Notes under the pieces: model-generated | Seen by the model: only the letters and a program-made list of their open reading frames with translations | Told to the model about the DNA's origin: nothing | The model's database searches: none | Made by a program: the position numbers and the translations under genes | Assembly: GCF_932526225.1 (NCBI RefSeq) | Contig: NC_064040.1 | Coordinates: 1,488,001-1,552,000, forward strand | Origin: Nematostella vectensis | Taxonomy: Eukaryota; Cnidaria; Anthozoa; Actiniaria; Edwardsiidae | Reading direction: 5' to 3' | Length of the DNA: 64,000 bases | Shown: piece after piece, positions 40,201-53,107 of the stretch | Position numbering within the stretch: position 1 is the stretch's first letter | Layout: the number at the start of each line of letters is the position of its first letter

Positions 40201-43200
40201 CTCTGACAGGGAGATCACTTCTACCCAGAATGCTTGAGATCATGGAATATGGTCGCTCAGTCTGACCCATGAAAAACACACTCCTAAAATGACAAAAAAT
40301 CAGTCAATCCCACTTACCCATTTAGAGAGCGTAACTCACCCACCCATAGAATCAAAGTACAACCCACCCACCCATAGAATCAAAGTAAAACCCACCCACC
40401 CATAGAATCAGAGTACAACCCACCCATATAATCATAATACAACCCACCCACCCATAGAATCAAAGTACAACCCACCCACCCATAGAATCAAAGCACAACC
40501 CACCCACCCATAGAATCAAAGTACAACCCACCCACCCACCCATAGAATCAGAGTACAACCCACCCACCCATAGAATCAAAGTACAACCCACCCACCCATA
40601 GAATCAAAGTACAACCCACCCACCCATAGAATCAAAGTACAACCCACCCACCCACCCATAGAATAAGAATAAAACCCACCCACCCATAGAATCAAAGTAC
40701 AACCCCCCCACCCATAGAATCAGAGTACAACCCACCCACCCATAGAATCAAAGTACAACCCACCCACCCATAGAATCAAAGTACAACCCACCCACCCATA
40801 GAATCAAAGTACAACCCACACACTCACCCATAGAATCAAAGTACAACCCACCCACCCATAGAATCAAAGTACAACCCACCCATCCATAGAATCAAAGTAC
40901 AACCCACCCACCCACCCACCCATAGAATCAAAGTACAACCCACCCACCCATAGAATCAAAGTACAACCCACCCACCCACCCACCCATAGAATCAAAGTAC
41001 AACCAACCCACCCATAGAATCAAAGTACAACCCACACACCCACCCACCCATAGAATCAAAGTACAACCCACCCACCCATAGAATCAAAGTACAACCCACC
41101 CACCCATAGAATCAAAGCACAACCCACCCACCCATAGAATCAGAGTACAACCCACCCACCCACCCATAGAATCAAAGTACAACCCATCCATCCATAGAAT
41201 CAAAGTACAACCCACCCACCCATAGAATCAAAGCACAACCCACCCACCCACCCATAGAATGAGAATACAACCAACCAACCCACCCACCCACCCACCCATA
41301 GAATCAAAGTACAACCCACCCACCCATAGAATCAAAGTACAACCCACCCACCCATAGAATCAAAGTACAACCCACCCACCCATAGAATCAAAGTACAACC
41401 CACCCACCCATAGAATCAAAGCACAACCCACCCACCCACCCATAGAATCAAAGTACAACCCACACACCCATAGAATCAAAGCACAACCCACCCACCCACC
41501 CACCCATAGAATCAAAGTACAACCCACCCACCCATAGAATCAAAGTACAACCCACCCACCCATAGAATCAAAGTACAACCCACCCATCCATCCATAGAAT
41601 CAAAGCACAACCCACCCACCCATAGAATCAAAGTACAACCCACCCACCCATAGAATCAAAGTACAACCCACCCATCCATCCATAGAATCAAAGTACAACC
41701 CACCCACCCATAGAATCAAAGTACAACCCACCCATCCATCCATAGAATCAAAGTACAACCCACCCACCCACCCATAGAATCAAAGTACAACCCACACACC
41801 CACCCATAGAATCAGAGTACAACCCACCCATCCATCCATAGAATCAAAGCACAACCCACCCACCCATAGAATCAAAGTACAACCCACCCATCCATCCATA
41901 GAATCAAAGCACAACCCACCCACCCATAGAATCAAAGTACAACCCACCCACCCATAGAATCAAAGTACAACCCACCCATCCATCCATAGAATCAAAGTAC
42001 AACCCACCCACCCATAGAATCAAAGTACAACCCACCCATCCATCCATAGAATCAAAGCACAACCCACCCACCCATAGAATGAGAATACAACCCACCAACC
42101 CACCCATAGAATCAAAGTACAACCCACCCACCCATAGAATAAGAATACAACCCACCCATAGAATCAAAGTACAACCCACCCACCCATAGAATCAAAGTAC
42201 AACCCACCCACCCATAGAATCAAAGTACAACCCACCCACCCATAGAATCAAAGTACAACCCACCCACCCATAGAATCAAAGTACAACCCACCCACCCATA
42301 GAATCAAAGTACAACCCACCCACCCACCCATAGAATCAAAGCACAACCCACCCACCCATAGAATCAAAGTACAACCCACCCACCCATAGAATGAGAATAC
42401 AACCAACCAACCCACCCATAGAATCAAAGTACAACCCACCCACCCACCCATAGAATGAGAATACAACCCACCAACCCACCCATAGAATCAAAGTACAACC
42501 CACCCACCCATAGAATCAAAGTAAAACCCACCCACCAACCCACCCATAGAATCAAAGTACAACCCACCCACCCATAGAATCAAAGTAAAACCCACCCACC
42601 CATAGAATCAAAGTACAACCCACCCACCCACCCACCCATAGAATCAAAGTACAACCCACCCACCCACCCACCCGTAGAATGAGAATACAACCAACCAACC
42701 CACCCATAGAATCAAAGTAAAACCCACCCACCCACCCATAGAATCAAAGCACAACCCACCCACCCATAGAATTAAAGTACAACCCACCCACCCACCCATA
42801 GAATCAAAGCACAACCCACCCACCCACCCATCGAATCAAAGTACAACCCCCCCCACCCATAGAATCAAAGTACAACCCCCCCACCCATAGAATCAAAGTA
42901 CAACCCACCCACCCATAGAATCAAAGTACAACCCACCCACCCACCCACCCATAGAATGAGAATACAACCCACCAACCCACCCATAGAATCAAAGTACAAC
43001 CCACCCACCCATAGAATCAAAGTTCAACCCACCCACCCACCCACCCATAGAATCAAAGTACAACCCACCCACCCATAGAATCAAAGTACAACCCACCCAC
43101 CCACTCATAGAATGAGAATACAACCCACCAACCCACCCATAGAATCAAAGTACAACCCACCCACCCATAGAATCAAAGTACAACCCACCCATAGAATCAT

Positions 43201-46200
43201 AATACAACCCACCCACCCATAGAATCAAAGCACAACCCACCCACCCACCCATAGAATAATAATACAACCCACCCATAAAATCAAAGTACAACCCACCCAC
43301 CCATAGAATCAAAGTACAACCCACCCACCCATAGAATCAAAGTACAACCCACCCACCCATAGAATCAAAGTACAACCCACCCACCCATAGAATCAAAGTA
43401 CAACCCACCCACCCATAGAATCATAATACAACCCACCCACCCATAGAATCAAAGTACAACCCACCCACCCATAGAATCAAAGTACAACCCACCCACCCAC
43501 CCGTAGAATAAAAGTACAACCCACCCATCCATCCATAGAATCAGAGTACAAAACCCACCCACCTACTGGAATGAGGTACAACCCACCCACACATAGTATC
43601 TAGGTTTAACCCAATCACCCACCCACCCATAGAATGAGGTACAACCCACCCACACAAAGGAGCTAGGTACAACCCACCCACCCATAGAATAAGATTACAA
43701 CCAGCCCACCCACCCATACAACGAGAGTACAACCCAACCATAGAATAAGAGTACAATCCACCCAACCACCCATAGAATGAGTACAACCCACCCACCCACC
43801 CACAGTATCTTGGTATAACCCACCCACCCATAGAATAAGATTACAACCCATCCACCTACCCACCAACCCATAGAATAAGAGTAATATATAGATTTAGGCA
43901 CTGCCTAAAAGCGGAGCCAGCATAAACACCTTTTGTGTTGACTGATCCAAGGTATTATTGGGGGATCTAGGATCCTGCTCTCTACTGAGATTTATTTATT
44001 GTACCAACCAAATGGATCCAGGCCTTATTCAATAATTTAAATTATGCAGTACATCAAAGTTAACAAACACAATTCCTGGTGTGAATATGGCTGTCAAAGT
44101 TGTCAAGAGTCTAATGGTAAATTCTTATGTCCCATCATAGAAGTTCCATTATGAATATCTTTTTTTACAAGCTTTGCCCTTGTGCAGAAAATGTCATGGA
44201 TGTAACAGCATTCCAAAGATTCAAAATAATATATTTAGACTGTTTAGATGCCATACTGTGATTTTTATGTATTGATTTAGTGGCGATTCTCTCCTTCATT
44301 GGACCGAATATTCAGAAAAATATCTGGAAACTAAAATCCAAAAATATATCTCCTTTCATGCATTACATATTGGTGCACCCCACTTTACCATATAGTGGCC
44401 TTGTTGTTGGTGGCCTACTCCCAAATGAATGCAATGAAGAAAAAACAGATTGAAAATGCTTCAAACCAAACCCTTTCATTGATCTATGTTTGGTGTAGAG
44501 AGGAATCAAAGAATATCAATTGACTAAAAAATATTCGACGGGAGAGGAGATATAAAGTGAATTGACTCAACTTGAAAGGTTTGGTGAAAAAAATATAACA
44601 GTAATGAAAATAATTTGATTGAGCATTTCTTGACATTTCCCCTTTCCCAATATCTTAACCCTTTCACCACCACAGGCCTCTAAAGAGGCCATGTCTTTGC
44701 TATCCAAGCTATGTGAACAGAATTCTATTATTGAAAAAGAACAAGGTTGTTGCTAGTGTTATAAAGTTTAAGTATCTTGCCCTAAAAAACCCTTCCCCTT
44801 ACTAAAAGTTCCATTAATGCACATTTGTAAAGCTACATTCTGGCAAGCTTTGTTCTTGCGAAGAACAATGGACGAAACAGGATTTCAAAGATGGAATATA
44901 GTGTCAGACACAATTTTAGATAAGATGCAATGCTGAAGATTTAATGTACCATTTTAAGTAGTGATTTTCCATCCCCATGGGAATTAATATCTACAAATAT
45001 ACATCCAGTAATGCATTATATTTTGGTGTTTTGAGAAACCTTGGATCTAACTATTCCAATGAAATAAATCTAAACATCTAAAATAAATGTAATGGGCAAG
45101 AGACTTGGAAAGAAAATCCTAAAAAGAAAATATAAGGGAAAATATTAAATGAAAATTTCTAATTTAAAAATCAAATCTGTTCATTAATTTATTTTTGGTG
45201 TAGAGGGTAAATAGCAAAGAGCATCAATTGCATAAAAATAGTCAACAGGGAGAAGAAAAAGAAAGAAATATGACTCTTCCTTAAATGTTTGAAAAGAAAA
45301 TATAATAACAATAATGTGATAATTATATTCAGTACTTTTCTAAAATATCCCCTTTCCCATTATCTTTAGGTTGATAGCAAACTGTTTTCTTTACAGATTT
45401 ATTATTTAAAAAGCAAAAGTTTGTTTTTAGTATTATATTATATAAGTATCTTGTTCTAAAAAAACCTATGAGTGTGTACTGCTGAATCACATAGTAATGA
45501 ACTAGTCATTTGCGCCCCCTCCCTTATGGTCCCGCAGAAGTCAGGGGTTAATGTGGGGTTTTAGACCACGTTTTAACCAGAATATGTCAAGAGGGGTGGT
45601 GGTATTGACTGTTTTTGACTCTTAACTTGGAAACAGGCTTTTATTAAAGTTTAATCCCCCACCCTTCCCTGGGACCATGGGTGGGGGGTATCAAATGACT
45701 AGTGAATAAGAACATCCTACTGTGCTCTTCAAGACATGATTTTTAATTCTCATGTCTTCCAGTCTTTAGCATTCATCTTGGCCCTCAGGTAGTTCCTGGT
45801 TCATAAAAGAGTGAAAACAATTATTTATTATAATTTTTTTCAAAACAATCTTTTTATCAAGCCATTTATAATCTAACTAATTTTCCACAACTATTTGAAA
45901 AAAAATAAACACATGAGATGCAAGATGCAGACAATAACAACAATACATATTGAAAATAGGTTTTTTTTATCCTCAGTAAGGAAAATTTCTCTTGTAAGTT
46001 GAAAAAGCTGCTGTATCTTCTAAGGATATGTATCTTCTTAGGACTAAGAGCACAGGATATAAAGACAAGAACGGTCTTCTTTAGCAGTATTTGACAAATG
46101 CAACACGATATTGGTTAGCCTTTATGAAATATCTCAACACAATCAATCTGCCCTGAAGAAGTCTTATTAAAGACAAATTCCAGTTTTTGTTGTATTGTAT

Positions 46201-49200
46201 TTTATTCAACACAATCAAGAATATAGATAAAACGAAGAATGTCAAAACAAAACCTGTTATGCTCAAATAATTTGATTACTAAGTTAAGTACTCGCATTCT
46301 CAAAGCATACAAAAAGGACAACAAAAAGCCTAATAACTGTCATATCCTCAATAGACAATACAAATCGTCGTCCAAAACTCACCTTGCATTGTTTTTTTTG
46401 GTCGCTTTCTTGTGGTTCTGTTCGCTTTTTAATGTGAACTTTTACTTGCTTAAATTTACTAGCTAAAACCAGATAAATCTTGGCGTGAATGAATGTTAGT
46501 AGATCTCCTCTAGTTGACTTTATCCTTAAGTCACAAAATTTGAGGCAAAATAAATAATCATCGCATAATCGACAAGAACTTTTTACTTTGCTCTGTGCTT
46601 GTATTTAGTCGCCATTTCGGGGCCGAGTGGAGCCTGGGAGTCGCGCGGCTGACTGACTTGCTGGCTGGCTGGCGAGTGACACCCCAGGGTATCCGCGCGA
46701 TGACCACAAAAACCAAGTCGCATACCTATACCATATTTCTATGCCTATGGGGCTACGCGCGCGGCCTGCGGCCGCGCTTGGCTCCGCTACAACTTACCCA
46801 CCCATAGAATCAGAGTACAAAACCCACTCACCCACCCATAGAATCAGAGTACAAAACCCACTCACCCACCCATAGAATCAGAGTACAAAACCCACTCACC
46901 CACCCATAGAATCAGAGTACAAAACCCACTCACCCACCCATAGAATCAGAGTACAAAACCCACTCACCCACCCATAAAATCAGAGTACAAAACCCACTCA
47001 CCCATAGAATGAGAGCTGCCAGCACTCTTTCAAGAAAAGTTTATATGCTCTTTGCAGGTCTGTGGTGTTGCAAATCTCCTTGTAGCTGTCAACCAATTGT
47101 TGCTCCACCAGGTTGCGGGGTTGCCTCCCTCTGAATGTCCAGTGCTGCTTGCAAGTCAGCGTAGCAGGCAGGTATTCACCAAGCTTTCCCCTGAGACCAA
47201 AAATATCTGGTTATAACATCCATACCCAAAAAGCTACCAGTAAAAATGTTGAAATTCATTATATTTCACAATTTGACATTATGATATACAATTAGTATAT
47301 AATTAGTTATTACACAATCATTTTAATTACTTTTGCTCACTGGTATAGTCATTCTGACTATGCCATTATCAATAAAACATGTGTAAAATTAAATTTATTT
47401 TAATACTTACTTGAAAAACCCAACATGGTGGTCCTTCTCAATGAACTTGCCGTGTTCTATGAGAGCCACTATTCCACCAAGCTTCAAGGCTCTTTCATTA
47501 TCTACTGGGTATCTCCCAGTAAGAACATTAAATTTGGCCTGAAACCAAATAATGATATAACCAACTGAGCCAGGGGTTTATAGGGAACAAGCAATGATAG
47601 TGCATGTATGTTGCAAATAAGCTTACCTCTTCAAAAAGTCGACGTATCATGTTTTCATCTGTGATCTGCAATCATAAAATGGGTTATTCGTTCGGTTCAA
47701 GTCTATTTATTCCTAGTTTTATTTTATCTAATGCCTGTCCCACCTTCTTTTCCTCTGCAAGAGGAAAGAACGAGTTCCTCTTGTAGCATAATATGGGCTC
47801 ATCTGAAAAGAGATATAGACAGCAATAATTGTATTCTGATAATATAGAGGAAAGAACAAGTTTCTCATGTACCATAATATGGGCTCATCTGAATAGAGAT
47901 ATAGACAGCAATAATTGTATTTGATAATGCTAGAAATAAATCAATAATCATAATAGAGATTGACGAGAGATTAATAGCAAGAGATTGATAGCAAGTATAA
48001 TAACAATCTGATAATACTTGAAACAAGAGATTGATAGCAAGTATAAAACCAATCTGATAATACTTGAAACAAATCAATTACAATAAAAATAGAAATTGGT
48101 AGCAATTATTATAATTTGATAATGCTAGAAATAAATCAATAATGAAAAATGGCTCATTTCTGCACCTTTTTCAACTGCCTCAATATTTGCATTGGTGAAC
48201 TTCTTTAAGAGTTCTGGCCAGACTTTGCGCAGCTTGTAGGGAACATGATGGTCTTTGAGCTGTAGCTCTTAAACCATAAGACAAAGACACAATATATATA
48301 TAGCCCTACATTGAACAGTAGCACATAACCACATAAGATATGTACATTATATATAGCCCTACATTGAAAAGTAACACATAACTACATTAAAGATATGTAC
48401 AATATATATAGCCCTACATTGAAGAGTAACACAAAACCACATTAAAGATATGTACAATATATATAGCCCTTCATTTAACAGTAACACATAACCACATTAA
48501 AGATATGTACAATATATATAGCCCTTCGTTGAACAGTGACACATAACCACATTAAAGATATGTACAATATATATATATCCCTACATTTAACCATAACACA
48601 TAACCACATTAAAGATATGCACAATATATATAGCCCTTCATTGAACAGTAACACAACCACATTAAAGATATAAACAATATATATAGCCCTTCATTGAACA
48701 GTAACACAAAACCACATTAAAGATATGCACAATATATAAAGCCCTACATTGAAGAGTAACACATAACCACATTAAAGATATGTACAATATATATAGCCCT
48801 ACATTGAAGAGTAACACAAAACCACATTAAAGATATGTACAATATATATAGCCCTTTATTGAACAGTAACACATAACCACATTGAAATTACATCACCACA
48901 ATTCAAACGCTGTCAAACACGGCTTCAGTAAAAACAACAGATCATTCACAGTGTTTTATTGTTGTTGCAATTCATCTTGCTGGGGATACAGCATAATATA
49001 ATTGAGTTGGAAATGCACATTCAGATTACTCCATGGAAAGTGCAAGTGCCTGTGAATGTATTCTATTCAAGTTTGTGCTGACAAAGAGAGTAACTCAAAA
49101 TGATTCTGTCTCACTAGTGTCCTGCGAACTCACGAAAATGCAAATATGATAGTAGTTTATCCAAAGAATAAACAGGTTTGCTTGTATGGCACCAATCCAC

Positions 49201-49679
49201 TAGAAGTTATAATAGTTCTTATTACTGTGATTCATGGAGGGCCTCAAAGTATGCAAATCCATTAAAACTGTGTACACCTGTGGTTCCACTGCAGTAACAT
49301 TGAACAGCTGGCAACTTAAAAAGTTATGGGGGGTTTTATTTGTCATATACAGGGAACACAGCGAACAGAACATTCAAAGTAATGGGATCTGTGTTATATA
49401 CAGAAAGCCACAGTCAAAAGACAGTGTAAAAGAAAACACATCAAGAAAGGATCTCTCCAGGCCAACAGAACTTACGAAGTAATGGGGACATGAGCCAGAT
49501 ACTAAACACCTTGGTAGCTTCAGGCGGGAAAGACAGATTCTCCATCATAATCCTGTTAATGGCACCAGCAGTGGCTAATTTTCCATCTTCAAGGTTGAGA
49601 AGACGGCCAGACTTCTCCACAAGAAAGACACACACTGTCAATGCTGCAGCAAAAACAAGTGCTTATAAGACAAATAGTG

Positions 49680-49722
<43 letters not shown>

Positions 49723-50060
49723 AAGACAGACAGACAATAGAATAGAAACATCACACAAAAACATCAAAATGGTTAAAATAAATTTTTTTTTATAATTGAG
49801 TGCTTATCACCTGGTGTAGACTGCATTCTTCTTATCAACTCTGGATGGCTGTGGCTAGCAGCCTTTTGTTTGGGCTTTTTAACAACTGCCCTCTTGTCCT
49901 CTGGGTAGGAATGCATTCTCTTGAAGTCTGAGCTCTTTGTTGGGTCATCTTTTCTCTCTTTCTTTGGTGCAGGAGAAGTGACATCATCCTGGTCATCCTC
50001 AGCAGTTTGGTTTAATGGCTGGAGTTCTACATCCTCTGCTTTGTCACTCGCAACAGCCAT
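37241..50060 (-). CDS. FRMD8: FERM domain protein, FRMD8-like, ten coding exons, 459 residues
   Basis: Coding exons (minus strand): 49811-50060, 49476-49643, 48166-48267, 47744-47802, 47627-47665, 47411-47538, 47002-47190, 40154-40283, 38205-38416, 37241-37343. All have GT/AG borders and phases that join into one frame of 460 codons. The N-terminal part is disordered and basic (MAVASDKAEDVELQ...). The F1 lobe gives TVCVFLVEKSGRLLNLEDG, the F2 lobe EPILCYKRNSFFPLAEEKK, FNVLTGRYPVDNERALKLGG and LVEQQLVDSYKEICNTTDLQ, and the F3 lobe VRVGINRDMIHIIDDHRN, DTFWLEFDSK and RLQIFSKQAIMMDAMVQSC. FERM lobes bind membrane proteins; human FRMD8 (about 464 residues) stabilises the iRhom/ADAM17 sheddase complex. 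Name from remembered similarity and length; other FRMD members are possible. Introns hold at least seven minisatellites. Confidence 0.82.
37395..37632. repeat. 40-bp tandem repeat in FRMD8-like intron 9, about 6 copies
   Basis: Units of ACAATCATGGAGCATCTGCA plus CACTAGCCAAATACAGTAGC, only 50 bp upstream of the last coding exon (transcription runs right to left). Confidence 0.92.
37680..38045. repeat. About 60-bp tandem repeat in FRMD8-like intron 9, 6 copies
   Basis: Units of GTATGGGACCACCACCTAGA, CCAGAGAGAACAAGATAATA and TTTATACTATAC with small changes; alternate units carry CATTTATGGG instead of ACGTATGGG. Confidence 0.9.
38440..40118. repeat. 28-bp minisatellite filling FRMD8-like intron 8, about 60 copies
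   Basis: Unit AGGGGTATTAGCACACAACT plus GATAACAT. Variants AGGGTCATTAG and AGGGTCTTTAG occur in three blocks (38790-38870, 39165-39235, 40050-40100), evidence of block duplication. It fills almost the whole intron between exons 9 and 8, starting about 20 bp from the exon 9 acceptor. Confidence 0.95.
40320..43880. repeat. 28-40 bp minisatellite in FRMD8-like intron 7, more than 110 copies
   Basis: Plus-strand unit (CCCA)n TAGAATCAAAGTACAACC with n from 2 to 5 copies of CACC-type tetramers, so unit length varies by four. Units at 43550-43880 are more diverged. On the transcribed strand each unit contains ATTCTATGGGTGGGT, the same sequence as the exon 7 border. Confidence 0.95.
43885..46794. 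other. Unique part of FRMD8-like intron 7 with an old segmental duplication
   Basis: No exon of the FERM frame fits here. Segments near 44130-44720 and 44790-45440 are diverged copies: AGTTCCATTA(T/A)TG, AAGCTTTG(C/T)(C/T)CTTG, TTTCAAAGAT-type words and the endings CCCCTTTCCCA(A/T)TAT occur in the same order. A GC-rich block lies at 46610-46790. Confidence 0.5.
46795..47001. repeat. 40-bp array abutting the exon 7 splice donor of the FRMD8-like gene
   Basis: Plus-strand units CACCCATAGAATCAGAGTAC plus AAAACCCACTCACC, five to six copies. The last unit merges into the exon: the donor read on the minus strand, ATTCTATGG|GTGAGTGGG, is the repeat unit itself. Confidence 0.9.
47815..48145. repeat. 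Degenerate repeats in FRMD8-like intron 3, including a partial exon 4 copy
   Basis: 47850-47905 repeats the exon 4 border (CATAATATGGGCTCATCTGA, plus-strand sense of the acceptor) and its flank. It is followed by imperfect copies of TTGATAGCAAGTATAAAACC and AATCTGATAATACTTGAAAC. Confidence 0.75.
48290..48890. repeat. About 60-bp tandem repeat in FRMD8-like intron 2, 10 copies
   Basis: Units of ACACATAACCACATTAAAGA, TATGTACAATATATATAGCC and CTACATTGAACAGTA, with drift in the last part. Confidence 0.92.
49679..49735. repeat. GACA tetranucleotide microsatellite
   Basis: About 14 copies of GACA with two interruptions (GAAAGACA), in FRMD8-like intron 1. Confidence 0.95.
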
Positions 50061-51700
50061 ACTTAATTTGTATGCCTCTAAAATGCAATGACCAGCACAC
50101 TTTCAATTTCTCAAAGGACCCACTTTCAAGTGTGTGCATTGTTCTCATTGTACAGTGCAAAGTATTTGTGAGTGCAAGATTGGTGGCTAAGGTAAAAATG
50201 AGTTACTTTAACATACAACAAGTTATGAAATACTGTGGACTTTTCAGCCAAATATAACCTATATTTTCTGTGCAAAGAGACTTCAGCCCAGGTTTCACAT
50301 TTTAGCAAAATTCATAAACTTCTCCAACCTTTGTCAAAGTTATAACTGCCAACAACAGAAATGCATTTTTATAGGAAACTTGGTCATGGTTGCACTTTGA
50401 TTTCTCGGTTTGAAAATCGTGGCCTTTAATGTTTTGGCCAGTTAGCAATTTTTTTACGGTTGTCAAAATAAGGGTCACACTAGAAATTGAATTCCATTGA
50501 CAGATTGTGTTGGATTAAGACATCTATTTTTGCAAAACTTTGCCTAAAGCAAATCAAACCTTAGAAAATTTGAGGCTAGTTGTAAATTTTATAAGTATGT
50601 TCAAGTGTGTATATCTGCAACATAACATAACATTGATATACAGTATGACATGAAAAGACCTCTCTTATGTCATTATGTCTTTTCTCTAGAAAAGACATAC
50701 TGTACTAACAGTTATTTCATTATATCACAAGTCTGCACCACACTTTATAGCATTCTATTGTTCACGCATGAAAACCCCAATCCCATGGTCCTGGGACAGG
50801 AAGGGGGTTTGTCCCCACCCACTCCCCCCCCACCCCCACCCTGGTAACAAGTCTACATAAAAGTAAAAAAACTTTTAACTCCACCACCCCCTTGTGGCAT
50901 ATTCTTGTTCAAAAGTGCTCTAAACCCCACTCCTACCCAGAGCCATAATGGTGGCGGTTTCAAATGACTTGTGCATCTACTCAAATGTTGTTGTTGTAGA
51001 AAAGAAATATGTATAATCCATTTTGAATCTGTCCTCAAATAATCCATAGATGAGGTCAGCATGCGAACAACACCTTTGCAGCTCAAGTCAGTCTTGCACG
51101 TTTTTGTTCATGGCACGCTGTGCTGTCATGTGTTATTAGAGGCAGGATCACGACATTCATTGGTTAAATAACTAAACATGGGGACTGTTTTCCCCTTTGT
51201 TTTTAAACGCATCATGAAATATAGGTTACAAAATATCTAAAAAAGGAAAGGCACGTCAAGATATCTTTCTACAAGAATAAGAGGATATTTTTAAATTAGA
51301 ACACTTGGATGTTCCAATACGTTTGGGCTGGTTTCCTTGTTGATTGGAACATAAGTATAATGGAACTATTGAATATGTTGGAATGCATTTTCCAATTCAA
51401 TCTCAAAGATAATTTGATGCACTTTATCAATTATGGAAATCTTTCAAACCTTCTCGAGCAGTCTGTCGAATCAAGGAAACACAACCTTTTAAAAATTACA
51501 AAGTCAGGTACTTATACAGAATCAACACTCTTAACTTAAAGACTGGTGTTCAGTAGTGTTTAAATCGAATATAATGTCTCCCAAGTAAAGCAAAAAAAAA
51601 AAAAAACAGCAAATCTCATCAACTTACCTCAGTCCACTGAGCACGGGAGCAACCTTGACGCTTCTTCTTTACTTATAGTCTCTGGCAAACCGGAATTCAG
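50061..51700 (-). other. 5' UTR intron and probable non-coding first exon of the FRMD8-like gene
   Basis: The coding start is preceded on the minus strand by an acceptor CATTTTAG|AGGCATAC (exon border at 50077). A strong donor GGACTGAG|GTAAGTTG lies at 51628. This suggests a non-coding exon from about 51700 to 51628 and a 1.55-kb intron containing no other gene. The promoter would lie near 51700-51800. Confidence 0.45.
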
Positions 51701-52770
51701 TTGTTTATAGCAGGGTTCCGCTTTGGAAGAACTCGCTTAAATGGGAAACTGCGCCTTTTCGATGACGACGAAAAAGGCGCGACTGCCTGTTTGGAGTTCT
51801 ACTTTCATTTAGTTTACTGGGCAATCTACATCCTAGATTCCACAAGCAGATACAGGTAGAGCTTGTGACAACGGCTTAGACGTTATTTATCACTAGAATC
51901 TGGATAAACAGACAATTTGATTCAGCTTCTTCGATCGAATTTTGCACATTCGTATTTTGGTTGGACTTCCCAGAATGCAGTTGTTCAACCTGGGAGGGCC
52001 TCGCGTGACTGGTAAAGCGTGACGTAGTGTGACGTAACTAAAATGGAAGTTTTAACTTCCTTTTAAAAAAAAGTGGATAGAGTGAGTTTTTCTTCTATAA
52101 TTTACTGCAATATTTATTTTATCGAAAGATTGTGCTTGTAAGAACCGTTTTGAATTGATTGTTTACACAGGAAACTAACCCCTACGGTTTGAATAAAGTT
52201 AGAGTTGTTTTTAAACTTCGCGTTGTTGTTGATTTAGTAAGTGTGTACGCTTGTATAACATTTTTTCACTTTTTCGGCGCTCGATGCTTTATGGCGCTTT
52301 CCATTGCTTACCGGTCTGACGGCCGTCTCGTCTGTCCGTGTCACGACATACCTAGTAAAAAGAGACAAGGAATGAAACTCTCGCTAGAGTTTCTGGCGCT
52401 GCTAGCGACCACAGGTAGCCCAAGCTCTTTATTTGTACATAAGGATATTAACGGTAAACATAGCGCGAAAAACAAAATTAGTGAAAAATAAAAATAAAAC
52501 TTGTTGAAAAGACGTGTGTAGTCTATTGTTCTGTGCAAGTTTACTTTTTGCGTGTTCTTTGGCCTTATTAAAGCGCCTTTATCAAGATTCAAGATTCACG
52601 ATTTGAACTCTACCTTCGTTCTGGTTCTAATTCCCTAATGAACAAAGAATGAACACATCCAAGATAATGAGAGTACATAGTAATGTCCTTATGCCTTTTT
52701 TTCTTTTCGATGTCATGACACACCAAAAACAGTATAATTAATTATTAATATTATAAAAAAAATAAAGAAA
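51701..52770. other. Upstream region, no supported gene
   Basis: A plus-strand frame of 110 codons (52159-52491) shows no motif or good codon context. The region could be a bidirectional promoter area for the FRMD8-like gene. Nothing firmer can be said. Confidence 0.35.
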
Positions 52771-52771
52771 A

Positions 52772-52845
52772 AAATTTGCGCTATCAGTGGGAATCGAACC
52801 CGAGTCGCTGCGTTCGTAGTCAAGTGCTGAAGCGACTTGTAACTA
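52772..52845 (-). ncRNA. tRNA-like sequence (SINE or decayed tRNA), copy 1
   Basis: On the minus strand it contains GGGTTCGATTCCCACTGATA, a good B-box (GGTTCGATTCC), followed within 10 bases by a T run (ATTTTTTTC) that could stop RNA polymerase III. The 5' half and A-box are poor. Copy 2 lies 330 bp away with the same orientation. Confidence 0.35.
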
Positions 52846-52930
52846 AAATTACTTTTAATACTATTGGTATCGTAAACTATCTCAAGCAAAGTCACTATCT
52901 GACTGAATGTTGCAAACGGGAAAAACAATT

Positions 52931-53050
52931 AGGGTTACATTCGGGAAATTTTTCCCGAGTGTAACCTCCAAAAGGTTACAATCGAGAAATTTTTTCCGAG
53001 TGTAACTTCCAAAAGGCTAAAATCGGGAAAAGAAAAGGTTAAACTCGGAA
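52931..53050. repeat. Tandem hairpins of about 50 bp
   Basis: GGTTACATTCGGGAAATTTT-TCCCGAGTGTAACC forms a stem, and it recurs with changes as GGTTACAATCGAGAAATTTT...CCGAGTGTAAC and, less well, GGCTAAAATCGGG. Each is separated by TCCAAAA. Confidence 0.75.
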
Positions 53051-53107
53051 AAAAGAGGTCTTTATATCTATCGCGCGCTATGCTCTGCGTTTATAAAAAA
53101 ATTAAAG

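Noticed and set aside
41904-43901. Minus-strand ORFs over the intron 7 array (WVGGLYFDSM type)
   Set aside because: Repeat-generated frames broken by each change in tetramer number.
46595-46807. 70-codon ORF in FRMD8-like intron 7
   Set aside because: Short, ends in the minisatellite, and no recognisable family.
52159-52491. 110-codon plus-strand ORF near the FRMD8-like promoter
   Set aside because: No motif, no repeat of protein-like composition, and no splice or promoter support.
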